Source of the DNA: JAIEPW01 sp964471915 | Lineage (GTDB): Bacteria > Acidobacteriota > Terriglobia > Bryobacterales > Bryobacteraceae | Assembly (NCBI GenBank): GCA_964471915.1 | Contig: CAYYID010000021.1 | Span: 16,741-80,740 of the forward strand | Reading direction: 5' to 3' | DNA length: 64,000 nt | In this document: positions 36,019 to 44,908 of the stretch, in pieces | Position numbering within the stretch: the stretch's first letter is position 1 | Layout of the letters: every line of letters begins with the position of its first letter | The notes under the pieces: generated by a model | Seen by the model: the letters and a program-made list of their open reading frames with translations, nothing else | The model's database searches: none | Told to the model about the DNA's origin: nothing | Program-made: the position numbers and the translations under genes

Positions 36019-37593
36019 ATGCACGACATCGTGATCGTCGGCGCCGGGACAGCCGGGAGCGTGCTGGCGGAGCGGCTGACGGCATCCGGACAGCTGCGGG
36101 TGCTCCTGCTGGAAGCCGGCGGCCAGCCTGCGAGCCAGTTCGTGCGGATCCCGGCCGGGTTCGCGCGGCTGTTCCGCTCCAAACTGGATTGGGCCTACGA
36201 AAGCGAACCGCTGACCGGCGCGGGGGGCCGGCGCGTCTTCACGCCGCGCGGCAAGATGCTGGGCGGCAGTTCCAACATGAACGCGATGATCCACCAGTGG
36301 TGCCACCCGGCGGATTTCGACGGCTGGGTGGACGCCGGCGCCACGGGCTGGAGCTGGCAGGAAGTGGCGCCAGTCTTCCGGGCACAGGAGCGCTGGCTCG
36401 GCGAAGACGGTGGCGGCGTGCGGGGACGCGAGGGTCCCATGACGATCTCGCCCAACCGGCACGCGCATCCGCTCTCGCACCATTTTGTGGCGGCTGCCCG
36501 CGCAGCGGGGCTCACCGGTCCGCAGGACTATAACGGCGCAGCTTACGAAGGCGCCTGGATGTGCCAGATCGCGCAGCAGGACGGCCGGCGCTACAGTGCC
36601 TACCACGCGTACCTGGAACCGGCGATGCGGCGCCCGAACCTGGAGGTACGCACGGGCGCGCACGCCGTGCGCATCGGGATTGAAAACGGGCGGGCCGCCA
36701 GCGTCACCGTCCGCCGCGGCGGCGTCGAGGAGACGCATCGCGCTGGGCGCGGGATCGTCCTGTGCGCCGGAGCGTACGGAACCCCGCAACTGCTGCTGCT
36801 CTCGGGTATCGGCCCGGCGGCTGACTTACAGCGCATGGGGATCACGCCCGTCCGGGACGCCGCCGAAGTCGGCGCGAATCTGCAGGAGCATCCGCTGGTG
36901 CCGGTCGTCCACCGGACCCGCGGCACGAACACGTTGAAGAGCGCGGAATCCCCGCTGACTCTGCTCCGCTACCTGTTGTTCCGCAGCGGCATGCTCGCCT
37001 CCAACGCGGTGGAGGCGATGGCCTTCACCCGGCTTCCGGAGGCGGGGGGCGCGCCGAACTTCGAGATGCTCTTCGCGCCCCTCGAATGGCGCAATCAGGG
37101 ACTGGAGCCGCCGCGGATCGACGCCGTCTCGTGCGCGGCGATCCTCCTGACGCCGCGCTCCCGCGGGCGGGTTTGGCTCAAGACCGCCGACCCCCTGGCG
37201 GCGCCGGCGATTGACCTCGGGTTGCTGAGCGACCCCGAGGGCGCCGACGCCGCGGTGATGCTGGCGGGGCTGCGTCTGATCCGCAAGGTGCTGGGCACCG
37301 CCCCGCTGGCCCAATTCGGAGACGGGGAAGTTTTTCCCGGCGCGGGTTGCGACGATGACCGCGAGTTGCTCGCGCGGATGTGCACGGAGATCCAGACCGT
37401 GTACCATCCCACCAGCACCTGCCGGATGGGCTCGGATGCGGGCTCGATTGTCGATCCCCAACTGCGGGTGCGTGGCCTGGACGGACTCTGGATCGCGGAC
37501 GCATCGGTGATGCCGGCGGTCCCGCGGGGACATCCGAACGCCGTGGTCGCCATGATCGCCGGGCGGGCGGCGGATTGGATTCAAGCCGGTTAG
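36019..37593 (+). CDS. GMC-family FAD oxidoreductase (choline-dehydrogenase-like)
   Basis: 524 aa. The N-terminus is the FAD dinucleotide fold IVIVGAGTAGSVLAERLT. Then comes the GMC signature block RVFTPRGKMLGGSSNMNAMIHQW, and RGIVLCAGAYGTPQLLLLSGIG (second GMC signature). C-terminal active-site blocks are YHPTSTCRMGSDAGSIVDPQL and GLWIADASVMP, then GHPNAVVAMIAG near residues 504-515. It oxidises an alcohol to an aldehyde/ketone; the substrate is not deducible. No signal peptide is seen, so it is cytoplasmic or membrane-peripheral. It uses a standard promoter and Shine-Dalgarno and is convergent with the acylase gene 9 bp away. Confidence 0.92.
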   Translation: MHDIVIVGAGTAGSVLAERLTASGQLRVLLLEAGGQPASQFVRIPAGFARLFRSKLDWAYESEPLTGAGGRRVFTPRGKMLGGSSNMNAMIHQWCHPADFDGWVDAGATGWSWQEVAPVFRAQERWLGEDGGGVRGREGPMTISPNRHAHPLSHHFVAAARAAGLTGPQDYNGAAYEGAWMCQIAQQDGRRYSAYHAYLEPAMRRPNLEVRTGAHAVRIGIENGRAASVTVRRGGVEETHRAGRGIVLCAGAYGTPQLLLLSGIGPAADLQRMGITPVRDAAEVGANLQEHPLVPVVHRTRGTNTLKSAESPLTLLRYLLFRSGMLASNAVEAMAFTRLPEAGGAPNFEMLFAPLEWRNQGLEPPRIDAVSCAAILLTPRSRGRVWLKTADPLAAPAIDLGLLSDPEGADAAVMLAGLRLIRKVLGTAPLAQFGDGEVFPGAGCDDDRELLARMCTEIQTVYHPTSTCRMGSDAGSIVDPQLRVRGLDGLWIADASVMPAVPRGHPNAVVAMIAGRAADWIQAG

Positions 37594-37602
37594 CGGCGCT
37601 GC

Positions 37603-39657
37603 CTACGGGATCCGTTCGGTCTTCTCGGCCTGCTTTTCGATCTCAGCCCGGTTGCGCAACGCCGGACGGAGCTGGTTGCGCGACAACAGCTCCACCTGGT
37701 CGGAGATGTGCTTCGAACCGCTCTGCGACGCGTTGCCGTAGCTCAGCAGCGCGAACGCCCGGATCGGGTTGCCGAACTCGACGGTGGCGACGTAGCTGTC
37801 GCCGTGCCGCGCCGCGTACCGCCCATTGCCGAGCGCGCGGAACCCGAAGGTCCGAAAAATACCCAGCGGTCCGGGACCGCCCGATGCCGGCAAGTCGGCA
37901 TTTCCGGCCCGCAGCCGGAACGCTTCACCCCACGCCGGATCGAGCCGCCCGAAGTTCGTGCGGACCTCCTGCGTCGCCGCCGCCAGCGCCTTCACGGCCT
38001 CTCCCGGGTTCGCCAGTCCGGAAGGACCCGCGAGCGGTTCTTTCGGGTTCCAGGCCACACGGTAATGTTTCGTCGCGCCGGGGTCGAAGCGCATCGCGTC
38101 GCCATTCCGCGACCAGTGCCGCGTGAACGCCTCGAACAGCACTGCTCCGCGGCTGGCCGCGTTCACGGTGCGGTCCCATTTCTCGAGCACCGCCGCGGCT
38201 TCGGGCTGCGACGGCTTCGCGGCGGCGATCAGGTCCGGCAGGACACGCCCCGCCATCTCGACCGCCGTCGAATGCTTGCGCGCCATGAAGTCCTCGAACG
38301 TCAGCTTCGCCGGCTCGCTGAGCAGCCGCACGGAGCTTTGCGCCCGAAACTGAAAGAAGCGCGGCGCGACGTACGCGGGATACCGCGCCGGATCAAGCGA
38401 CGGCGGCAGCGTGTCCACCCACGGCGGATCGTTGGCGTTCTGCAGCCAGCCGGCCGGCGGATCCACCAGCTTCGGCAAATCGCGATACTCGTGCGTGCGC
38501 GTCCAGAGGGTCTGCTTCGAGGTCCCGGGGACGATCCAGTCCCAGCGGTAGTCGCCCGCCGGACGCTTGGGCACGCGGCCGTTGAACAAGTGCAGAATGT
38601 GGCCGTCACGGTCCGCGTAGATGACGTTGTACGCCGGGATCTGCAGCCGCGCCAGTTGCTTCTCGAACTGCGCCAGGTTCCCGGCCTGCGCCATCATCCA
38701 ATACTGGTGCAGCATCCACGGCTGGTCGAGGCTCGCCATCCGCATGGCGACCGCCTTGCCCTTGCGTTCCACCATCACGGGCCCGTGGACCGAGCGCCGC
38801 ACACGCAGCGGCTCGTCTTTGAGCGATCCGTCCGGCTGCCGGACCTTCAAGGGAACGGTTCTTTCGTCCAGCTTGCGCGAACCACTGCCCCAGCGGTATC
38901 CCGCGCCGGTCAGTTCCAGCTCGTAGAGGTCCGTGTTGTCGATCGGATTCACCGTGGTCATCCAGCCGAGGTGGTCATTGAACCCGAGCCGGATCACCGG
39001 GATCCCCACCTGCGCCGCGCCCGAGATGTCGACGCCGGGCGCCACCAGGTGCGCCTCCATATAGGTCGTCGAGCCGCCCCATTCCAGGTGCGGATTGATC
39101 AGCAGCATCGCCTTGCCGTTCGCGGACTTCGCGGGCGCCACCGCCCAGCCGTTCGAGCCGTTCTCCCATTCGCGCTCCACGCGATTGCGCAGCGACGAAG
39201 GACCGACAATGCCCAGGTGCACCACGCGCTGCGCGTGGCGCATCACGTCGGCGCCGTCCACGGGCAGCACCTGCCGCACCGAGGGGGCGATCTCGTCCGG
39301 ATGCTCGCGCGCGTAGTCGTTCAGGCCCTGCACGAAGGCGTCGATGAGCTTCCGGAAGTCCGCCGGCTGGCGGCGGTACCAATCCGCGCCGCGCTCGGGC
39401 GCGCCCAGGGTCCACAGCCACTGATCCCCGGCCAGGAAGTCCCGGCCCCAGTACTCGGCGCCGCGGCCCCGCGCTTCGCCATACTGCCGCAGCAGCAGGT
39501 TCGCGTGGTTGTGCATTTGCGCGCGGCCGTAGGCGTAGAACAGCGAAGCGTGGTCCTTGGCGTAGATGTGCGGGACGCCCCAGCGGTCCCACAGGATCTC
39601 CGCGCGCGGTTCCGCCGCCGCGGCTGCAACGGCCAGCAAGGCAAGCCAGGTTCTCAT
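37603..39657 (-). CDS. Penicillin-acylase-family N-terminal nucleophile hydrolase
   Basis: 684 aa, secreted (MRTWLALLAVAAAAAEPRAE). The alpha-chain region starts EILWDRWGVPHIYAKDHASLFYAYGRAQ, the classic opening of penicillin/aculeacin/acyl-homoserine-lactone acylases. The autocatalytic site is S168 in ENGSNGWAVAPAKSANGK, where Ser becomes the N-terminal nucleophile of the beta chain. PHLEWGGSTTYMEAHL and FNDHLGWMTTVNPIDNTDLY follow as expected. Natural substrates in this family range from beta-lactam side chains to N-acyl-homoserine lactones and acylated peptides, and cannot be resolved here. Its ATG overlaps the stop of the upstream PQQ-like gene by 4 bp (ATGA), so the two are translationally coupled. 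Confidence 0.93.
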   Translation of the reverse strand: MRTWLALLAVAAAAAEPRAEILWDRWGVPHIYAKDHASLFYAYGRAQMHNHANLLLRQYGEARGRGAEYWGRDFLAGDQWLWTLGAPERGADWYRRQPADFRKLIDAFVQGLNDYAREHPDEIAPSVRQVLPVDGADVMRHAQRVVHLGIVGPSSLRNRVEREWENGSNGWAVAPAKSANGKAMLLINPHLEWGGSTTYMEAHLVAPGVDISGAAQVGIPVIRLGFNDHLGWMTTVNPIDNTDLYELELTGAGYRWGSGSRKLDERTVPLKVRQPDGSLKDEPLRVRRSVHGPVMVERKGKAVAMRMASLDQPWMLHQYWMMAQAGNLAQFEKQLARLQIPAYNVIYADRDGHILHLFNGRVPKRPAGDYRWDWIVPGTSKQTLWTRTHEYRDLPKLVDPPAGWLQNANDPPWVDTLPPSLDPARYPAYVAPRFFQFRAQSSVRLLSEPAKLTFEDFMARKHSTAVEMAGRVLPDLIAAAKPSQPEAAAVLEKWDRTVNAASRGAVLFEAFTRHWSRNGDAMRFDPGATKHYRVAWNPKEPLAGPSGLANPGEAVKALAAATQEVRTNFGRLDPAWGEAFRLRAGNADLPASGGPGPLGIFRTFGFRALGNGRYAARHGDSYVATVEFGNPIRAFALLSYGNASQSGSKHISDQVELLSRNQLRPALRNRAEIEKQAEKTERIP

Positions 39658-40886
39658 TTCTTGCGGGATCCGATCGCGTAGAGCGCCTTATCCGTGCGCA
39701 GGAACAGTTGCCCTTCCGAGACGGCGATGCTGCTCAACACAAACTCGGGGATACTGTTCTCGGCCAGGATCTCGAACTTGGGACCCGCGGCCAGCACCGT
39801 TGTCAGACCCTCTTCGTTCGTGAGGTAGATCTTGCCGTCCGCGAGCACCGGCGAGGCCGAATACGTCCCGGGCTTGATGCGCTCGCCGCCGTAGATCTGC
39901 TGGCCGGTCTTCGCGTCCAGGCAGTAGACGATGCCGCGGTCGTCGGCCGAGTAGAAATACTTGCCGTCGGAAACCGGCGTGGGGACGTCGGGTCCGTTAT
40001 TGAACTGGAACACGCGGTGGGACTCGGTGACGTCGCCGCGCCCGCCCGGCCGGTACGCCTGCAGCGGCCGCACCCGCGTCGGCGCGTAGATGATCCCGTC
40101 GACGAAGATCGGCGACGCCACCACGCGATTCATGGGATTGTTCCGCGGGTTGAAGCCCTTGGCGCGCCACAGTTCCTTGCCGGTCGCGAGGTCGTGTCCG
40201 GTGAGCACGTCGCCGCCGCTGATCACCAGTTCGCCGTTGGCCAGTAGCGGCGTCGTGTAGGCGTCCGGCGACTCCGCGATCGCCTCAGTCGGCCGCTCGA
40301 CGCGCCACACGGTCTTGCCGGTCTTGGCGTCGAGACGCAGCACGTACGACGGGTCGTCGGTCTTCATCCCGTGCAGGACTTCGATGTACAGCGCATCGCC
40401 CGCGAGCAACGGCGACGACGCGTAGCCCCAATTCAGGCCGAATGCCCCATGATCCTTCTGGATCTCGCGCGCCCACAGCTCCTTGCCCGCATAGTCGAAG
40501 GCTTTGACGATACCCGTGCCCGTGACGGTCCAGACGGCCTTGCCGTCGGTGACGGGCGTCGGCGACGACATGTTCTGCTTGCGCATCTTCACGTCGCCGG
40601 CGCCGAGTAGCTTCTTCCAAAGGACCTTGGGGCCGGTGCGGTCGATGCACCACAACTCGAGGTTGCCGTTCTCGGCGACGTTGAGGAAAATCCGGTCGCC
40701 CCAGATCACGGGCGTCGAGCCGGACCACGCCGGAAGCGGCAGCTTCCAGGCGATGTTCTCCGTGGGGCTCCACTTGACGGGAAGATTCGTTTCGCCCGAG
40801 CGGCCATCGTTGCGTGGTCCGCGCCAGTTCGGCCAGTTTTCGGCCGCCAGGCTGAGGCACGCGAGGAAAAGGAAGATCAGGCGCAT
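39654..40886 (-). CDS. Secreted PQQ-like (BamB-like) beta-propeller protein
   Basis: 410 aa with signal peptide MRLIFLFLACLSLAAENWPNWRGPRNDG. Propeller blades alternate in the pattern AWKLPLPAWSGSTPVIWGDRIFLN, LELWCIDRTGPKVLWKKLLG and YVLRLDAKTGKTVWRVE, with the tryptophan-docking motif of the PQQ/quinoprotein fold. PQQ ligands and a heme motif are absent, so it probably acts as a binding or scaffold protein like BamB rather than as a dehydrogenase. The WPNWRGPRNDG start is shared by many planctomycete and acidobacterial paralogues. A TATCCT box lies 8 bp upstream of the ATG at 40886, with no Shine-Dalgarno. It is coupled to the acylase downstream. Confidence 0.85.
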   Translation of the reverse strand: MRLIFLFLACLSLAAENWPNWRGPRNDGRSGETNLPVKWSPTENIAWKLPLPAWSGSTPVIWGDRIFLNVAENGNLELWCIDRTGPKVLWKKLLGAGDVKMRKQNMSSPTPVTDGKAVWTVTGTGIVKAFDYAGKELWAREIQKDHGAFGLNWGYASSPLLAGDALYIEVLHGMKTDDPSYVLRLDAKTGKTVWRVERPTEAIAESPDAYTTPLLANGELVISGGDVLTGHDLATGKELWRAKGFNPRNNPMNRVVASPIFVDGIIYAPTRVRPLQAYRPGGRGDVTESHRVFQFNNGPDVPTPVSDGKYFYSADDRGIVYCLDAKTGQQIYGGERIKPGTYSASPVLADGKIYLTNEEGLTTVLAAGPKFEILAENSIPEFVLSSIAVSEGQLFLRTDKALYAIGSRKK

Positions 40887-41324
40887 GATCAGTCAGGATA
40901 GCGAAGCGCGCGGGGAAGCGCTTGCCGCCGTCGGGCGCGCGGCTCTGGAAGCCGCCTGACCGCAACGCGCCGGAAAGGGATATCCCCATTGCCGCGCCTG
41001 CCGGCGGGCGTTCGCCGAGGCAGTTCGGGGTCCGCTTCGATAGCAAGAAGTGATTGATTGCAGGGCAGTTGCGCGGGAGCGCCGGGAAATACGGGGGATG
41101 CCCCGGGATGACCCTGCGTTGCGGGAGGGCCGATTTACGGGGGTTTGGTGAGAGCGGCGCAGCGTGGGAGGGAAAATCTGGCGCAGCGCGGGACTGAGGC
41201 AAGTTTGCGGGTTTGGAGAATGTCTGCAAGTGGTTGGATAGTTTCGGGTTAGATGCTGAGGTTCCGGAGTTCAGGGGATGGCGGGGGATGCCCCCGAACT
41301 GCGGCGCTGCTACATTTATGTGTG
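40887..41324. other. 438-bp intergenic region, G-rich, holding one dispersed-repeat copy
   Basis: No gene is seen. The strand is unusually G-rich, with short repeated tracts: GGCGCAGCG at two places about 27 bp apart, CGGGGGATGCCCCGGGATG near 41093, and the repeat at 41268-41304. It forms the promoter region of the M28 peptidase on the right; a TACATT box at 41311-41316 is 8 bp from that ATG. Confidence 0.5.
41268..41304 (+). repeat. Dispersed G-rich repeat, copy A
   Basis: This copy has the form AGTTC-AGGGGATGGC-GGGGG-ATG-CCCCC-GAACT, an imperfect palindrome ended by AGTTC/GAACT. Two near-identical copies bound the element at 44909-45375. This one is single, with no inverted partner within a kilobase. 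Confidence 0.65.
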
Positions 41325-42917
41325 ATGAAGACCCTGCTTTTCCTGGCGGCCGCGGCTTCCTGCTGCGGCCAGATCGCACAGATTTCGGGTGAGAAGATCC
41401 GCGCCCACGTGAAGTTCTTGGCGAGCGATCTGTTGGAAGGGCGCAGTCCGGGCGACCGCGGCGGCAAGCTCGCGGAGCAGTACCTGGCGGCGCAGTTCGC
41501 GCTCCTGGGCCTGAAGCCCGCGGGCGACCACGGGACCTATCTGCAGCGCGTGCCGCTGGTGGGCGTGACGCCCCAACCGGCCTCGCAACTCGCCGTGGTG
41601 CGGGCCGGAGCGCCCGCGCGGTTCACCTGGCTCGACGATTTCGTCGGCATCTCGCGCGAGCAGAAAGAAGTCAGCGACTTCGACGCCGACGCGGTGTTCG
41701 TAGGCCACGGGATCACCGCGCCGGAGTACGGTTGGGAAGACTACAAGGGCGTTGATGTGAAGGGCAAGGTCGTCGTGCTGTTCACCGGCGAGCCGCCGTC
41801 CGACGACCCGAAGTTCTTCCAGGGACGCGCGCTGACCTACTACGGCCGCTGGACCTATAAGTACGAAGAAGCCGCGCGCCAGGGCGCGCGCGCCGCGATC
41901 ATCATTCACACCACGCCCACGGCCAGCTACGGCTGGGAGGTGGTGCGCAGCAGTTGGGGCCGGGAAGATCCGCAAGTGAAGAACGCGCCGGGCGAGGCGG
42001 ACCTGGCGTTCGCGGGCTGGGTGACTGCGGCCGCGAGCGAGAAGCTGACGGGGCGCGACGCCTCCGGGCTGCTGCAACTGGCGGATGCGCGCGGCTTCAA
42101 GCCCTTCTCGTTGAACGTGCGGGTACGCGGGTCGGCGCGCAGCGCGCTGCGCGAGATCGAGACCTACAACATCGCGGGCATGATTCCGGGCAGCGATCCG
42201 AAGCTGAAAGACGAAGCGGTCGTTTTCAGCGCGCACTGGGATCATCTCGGAGTCGGCGAGGCGGTGAACGGCGACACGATCCGTAATGGTGCGGTGGACA
42301 ACGCGACGGGCTGCGGCATGCTGCTGGAAATGGCGCGCGCGTGGGCGGCGCTGGGCGTGAAGCCGCGCCGTTCGGCGATCTTCCTGGCGGTGACCGCCGA
42401 AGAGGGCGGGCTGCGCGGCAGCGAATACTACGGGCAGCACCCGGCGATCCCGGCGGCGAAGACGGCGCTGAACCTGAACTTCGATTCGTTCTTCCCGTTC
42501 GGCAAGACGCGCGACGTGCAGGTGACGGGCGCGGAGCGCACCACGGTGTGGCCGGCGGTGCAGGAGGCGGCGCGGCGGATGCAACTGGCCATTCGCCCGG
42601 ACGCGCGCCCGGAGGCCGGGCATTATTACCGCAGCGATCATTTCTCGATGGCGCGCGTCGGGATCCCGGCGTTTTCGATCAATGCGGGCACGGAGTTCGC
42701 GGGTATGGCGGCGGGCGAGGGCGCGAAGATCCACGAGGCGTACAACGCGAGGAGCTACCATCAACCGTCGGACGAGTACAAGGACGACTGGAACTTCGCC
42801 GGCATGGAGCAGATGGCGCAGTTCGGGCTGCTCATCGGGATGAACGTGGCGAACGATCCGCGGATGCCCACGTGGGTGGCGGGCGATGAGTTTCTGAAGG
42901 CGCGGGAGAAGAAATGA
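41325..42917 (+). CDS. M28-family zinc aminopeptidase with PA domain
   Basis: 530 aa, secreted (MKTLLFLAAAASCCGQ). A protease-associated insert occupies roughly residues 100-210 (GHGITAPEYGWEDYKGVDVKGKVVVLFTGEPP). The zinc-binding M28 core follows: VVFSAHWDHLGVG (first His/Asp), NGAVDNATGCGMLLEMAR (bridging Asp), LAVTAEEGGLRGSEYY (catalytic/metal Glu-Glu), LNLNFDSF, and a late His in ARSYHQPSDEYK. It removes N-terminal residues from peptides in the periplasm or outside. The start ATG at 41325 is fixed by the leader and by a TACATT box 8 bp upstream; the open frame continues into the repeat but is not coding there. It overlaps the crotonase gene by 4 bp. Confidence 0.93.
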   Translation: MKTLLFLAAAASCCGQIAQISGEKIRAHVKFLASDLLEGRSPGDRGGKLAEQYLAAQFALLGLKPAGDHGTYLQRVPLVGVTPQPASQLAVVRAGAPARFTWLDDFVGISREQKEVSDFDADAVFVGHGITAPEYGWEDYKGVDVKGKVVVLFTGEPPSDDPKFFQGRALTYYGRWTYKYEEAARQGARAAIIIHTTPTASYGWEVVRSSWGREDPQVKNAPGEADLAFAGWVTAAASEKLTGRDASGLLQLADARGFKPFSLNVRVRGSARSALREIETYNIAGMIPGSDPKLKDEAVVFSAHWDHLGVGEAVNGDTIRNGAVDNATGCGMLLEMARAWAALGVKPRRSAIFLAVTAEEGGLRGSEYYGQHPAIPAAKTALNLNFDSFFPFGKTRDVQVTGAERTTVWPAVQEAARRMQLAIRPDARPEAGHYYRSDHFSMARVGIPAFSINAGTEFAGMAAGEGAKIHEAYNARSYHQPSDEYKDDWNFAGMEQMAQFGLLIGMNVANDPRMPTWVAGDEFLKAREKK

Positions 42918-43687
42918 TCACGACGGAGCGCCGCGGGCATGTCTTTCTGATGGGCCTGAACCGCGTGGAGAAGCGCAACGCCTTCGATCCGCCGATGTTC
43001 CACGCGCTGGCCGCGGCCTATGGCGAATACGAGCGCGACCCGGAGCTGTGGTGCGCGGTGGTGTTCGCGCACGGGGATCACTTTTCGGGCGGGATCGACC
43101 TGGCGCAGTATTCCGAGCGTTTCGCGCAGCCGAGCGATGCTTTTCCGATGGGGGAGGGCGAGATCGATCCGTTCGGGATGCGGTCCCATCTCACCAAGCC
43201 GCTGGTGATTGCCGCGCACGGAATCGCGTACACCATCGCGATCGAGATGATGCTGGCGGCCGACATCCGGATCGCGGCGGCGGACGTGCGGTTCGCGCAG
43301 CTCGAAATCTGCCGCGGGCTGTATCCGCTGGGCGGCGCGCCGTTCCGGCTGGCGCGCGAAGCCGGCTGGGGCAACGCGATGCGCTGGCTGCTGACGGGCG
43401 AGGAGTTCGGCGCGGCGGAGGCGCTGCGCATCGGGCTGATCCAGGAGATCACGGAGCCGGCGAAGCAACTGGAGCGGGCGGTCGCGCTCGCGGAGCGGAT
43501 CGCGGAACAGGCGCCGCTGGGCGTGAAGGCGACGCTCAAGTCCGCGCGGTCGGGCCTGTACGAGGGTGAGGCAGAGGCGATCCGGCGGATGCGCGAGGAT
43601 CTGCCGGAGATCATGGCAAGCGCGGACATGGCGGAGGGCGTGGCGAGTTTCCGGGAGCGGCGGAAGGCGCGGTTCACGGGGAGGTAG
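42914..43687 (+). CDS. Enoyl-CoA hydratase/isomerase family protein (crotonase fold)
   Basis: 257 aa, cytoplasmic. The crotonase signature elements are HVFLMGLNRVEKRNAFDPPM, the first oxyanion segment VVFAHGDHFSGGIDLAQY, and AAHGIAYTIAIEMMLAADIRIAAADVRF. FAQLEICRGLYPLGGAPFRLAREAG and LTGEEFGAAEALRIGLIQEI follow. The second oxyanion loop lacks the usual G-G-G run (here HGIAYTIAIEM), and the catalytic Glu position is not the canonical pair, so hydratase activity is doubtful. A different CoA chemistry (isomerase, hydrolase) is possible. The ATG overlaps the stop of the peptidase gene (ATGA), implying translational coupling, an odd partnership between a secreted peptidase and a CoA enzyme. Confidence 0.88.
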   Translation: MITTERRGHVFLMGLNRVEKRNAFDPPMFHALAAAYGEYERDPELWCAVVFAHGDHFSGGIDLAQYSERFAQPSDAFPMGEGEIDPFGMRSHLTKPLVIAAHGIAYTIAIEMMLAADIRIAAADVRFAQLEICRGLYPLGGAPFRLAREAGWGNAMRWLLTGEEFGAAEALRIGLIQEITEPAKQLERAVALAERIAEQAPLGVKATLKSARSGLYEGEAEAIRRMREDLPEIMASADMAEGVASFRERRKARFTGR

Positions 43688-43689
43688 CG

Positions 43690-44835
43690 GTGGTGCGGTT
43701 AGTGGGGCTGCTCGCAGTAGTAGCGAGTGCGGCGGACTTCCAGTCCGTGCGGGCGGCGGCGCGCCGGTTCGAGCGGGCCTATCCGAACGGTTTGCGCCAG
43801 ATCGATACGCCGGAACTCGAGAGGCTCAAGAGAGAGGCGCTCGCGTGGTTTGAAGCGGAACTCGCGCGCACCGGGGATCCCGTTGCAGCGGCCACCCGGC
43901 TGAACCGGCAGATTCCGAGGATCACCGCGCCGCGTTCCAGCGATCCCGATAAGAACCTTTTCCAAGCCAACGTCGGTACCGTATCCCCGGTGCGCGCCAG
44001 CCGGTTTCGGGTAAGCCCCGATCATGCGGTAGTGGTCATCGGCGTGGGCATCGTGTGCGGCTACGACGAGTCCGTCTTTGTCTATCGGAAGGCGGATCGC
44101 TGGAGCAGGGTGCTGGCGATCGAGGCCACGGAGTCCCCGGGGCGGCCTTACCTGCCGCGGTACTATCAGCACCTGTTGCTCTCGCCGACGGACGAGAGCG
44201 GGCGAAGGCTGTTCGCGGCCGACAGCTTCCATCCGTGGTGCACCTCGAACTTCAGCAGGTACACCGTGCTGGCGTTCCAACTGAGCGAGGTTCGCGCGGA
44301 GGAGGTTGCGTTTCTGACCTTTTCGAGCTGGGGGCGAATCTCAAAACTGAAGGTCGACAACCGCGGCCTGCTCGCTGAGTACTACGATACCGAGGGCGAC
44401 CGACACCCCAGGATTCCGCTGCACCTCCGCTTTTACCAGGGGTACTTCGAACGCGTGGAGCCGATTGCCCACTACGTCGAGGACTTCGTCGCCGAGTGGA
44501 CCCAAACGCCATGGCCGGAAGCGGCCCGCTGGTCCCGTGTCACCGACTTGGAGGAACTCGCACGGGCCCACCGCGAGCGCCACGAAGAGCGTTTCTACCG
44601 GCGGATTGCAAGCCTGCATGGCTGCACGCAACCGGACTTGTTCCAAGTCGGTGCGAGGTTCGAACAAAGGGACGCCATGAAGGATCGAGTCAGCTATTGG
44701 CGCTACTACATCGTGCGGCAACTCGCCGCGGAGAGCTTCCGAATGGAGGAGGTCCGGACGCAGACGCTGCCCGGTTGCCGCAGGGAACTCGAGTTCCGGT
44801 CGCGCGCCGACCCGGGGATCCCGATGCCTCAGTAA
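43690..44835 (+). CDS. Protein of unknown function, probably exported
   Basis: 381 aa from GTG 43690 (a second GTG is the next codon). The start VVRLVGLLAVVASAADFQSVRAAARR contains a short hydrophobic leader. No family is recognised. Visible features are a helical N-terminal part (LERLKREALAWFEAELARTGD), a beta-rich middle (FRVSPDHAVVVIGVGIVCGYDESVFVYRKA, TVLAFQLSEVRAEEVAFLTF), and a helical C-terminus rich in aromatic and basic residues (VSYWRYYIVRQLAAESFRMEEV). It begins 2 bp after the crotonase stop, so it belongs to the same transcript as the peptidase and crotonase. The dispersed inverted-repeat element starts 73 bp after its stop. Confidence 0.7.
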   Translation: MVRLVGLLAVVASAADFQSVRAAARRFERAYPNGLRQIDTPELERLKREALAWFEAELARTGDPVAAATRLNRQIPRITAPRSSDPDKNLFQANVGTVSPVRASRFRVSPDHAVVVIGVGIVCGYDESVFVYRKADRWSRVLAIEATESPGRPYLPRYYQHLLLSPTDESGRRLFAADSFHPWCTSNFSRYTVLAFQLSEVRAEEVAFLTFSSWGRISKLKVDNRGLLAEYYDTEGDRHPRIPLHLRFYQGYFERVEPIAHYVEDFVAEWTQTPWPEAARWSRVTDLEELARAHRERHEERFYRRIASLHGCTQPDLFQVGARFEQRDAMKDRVSYWRYYIVRQLAAESFRMEEVRTQTLPGCRRELEFRSRADPGIPMPQ

Positions 44836-44908
44836 CGGCGGGCTAGCGGTCCAGACGGGTCGGGAAGCAACGGACCGGGTGGAACGAAAACGGAACCAAG
44901 AACGGGCA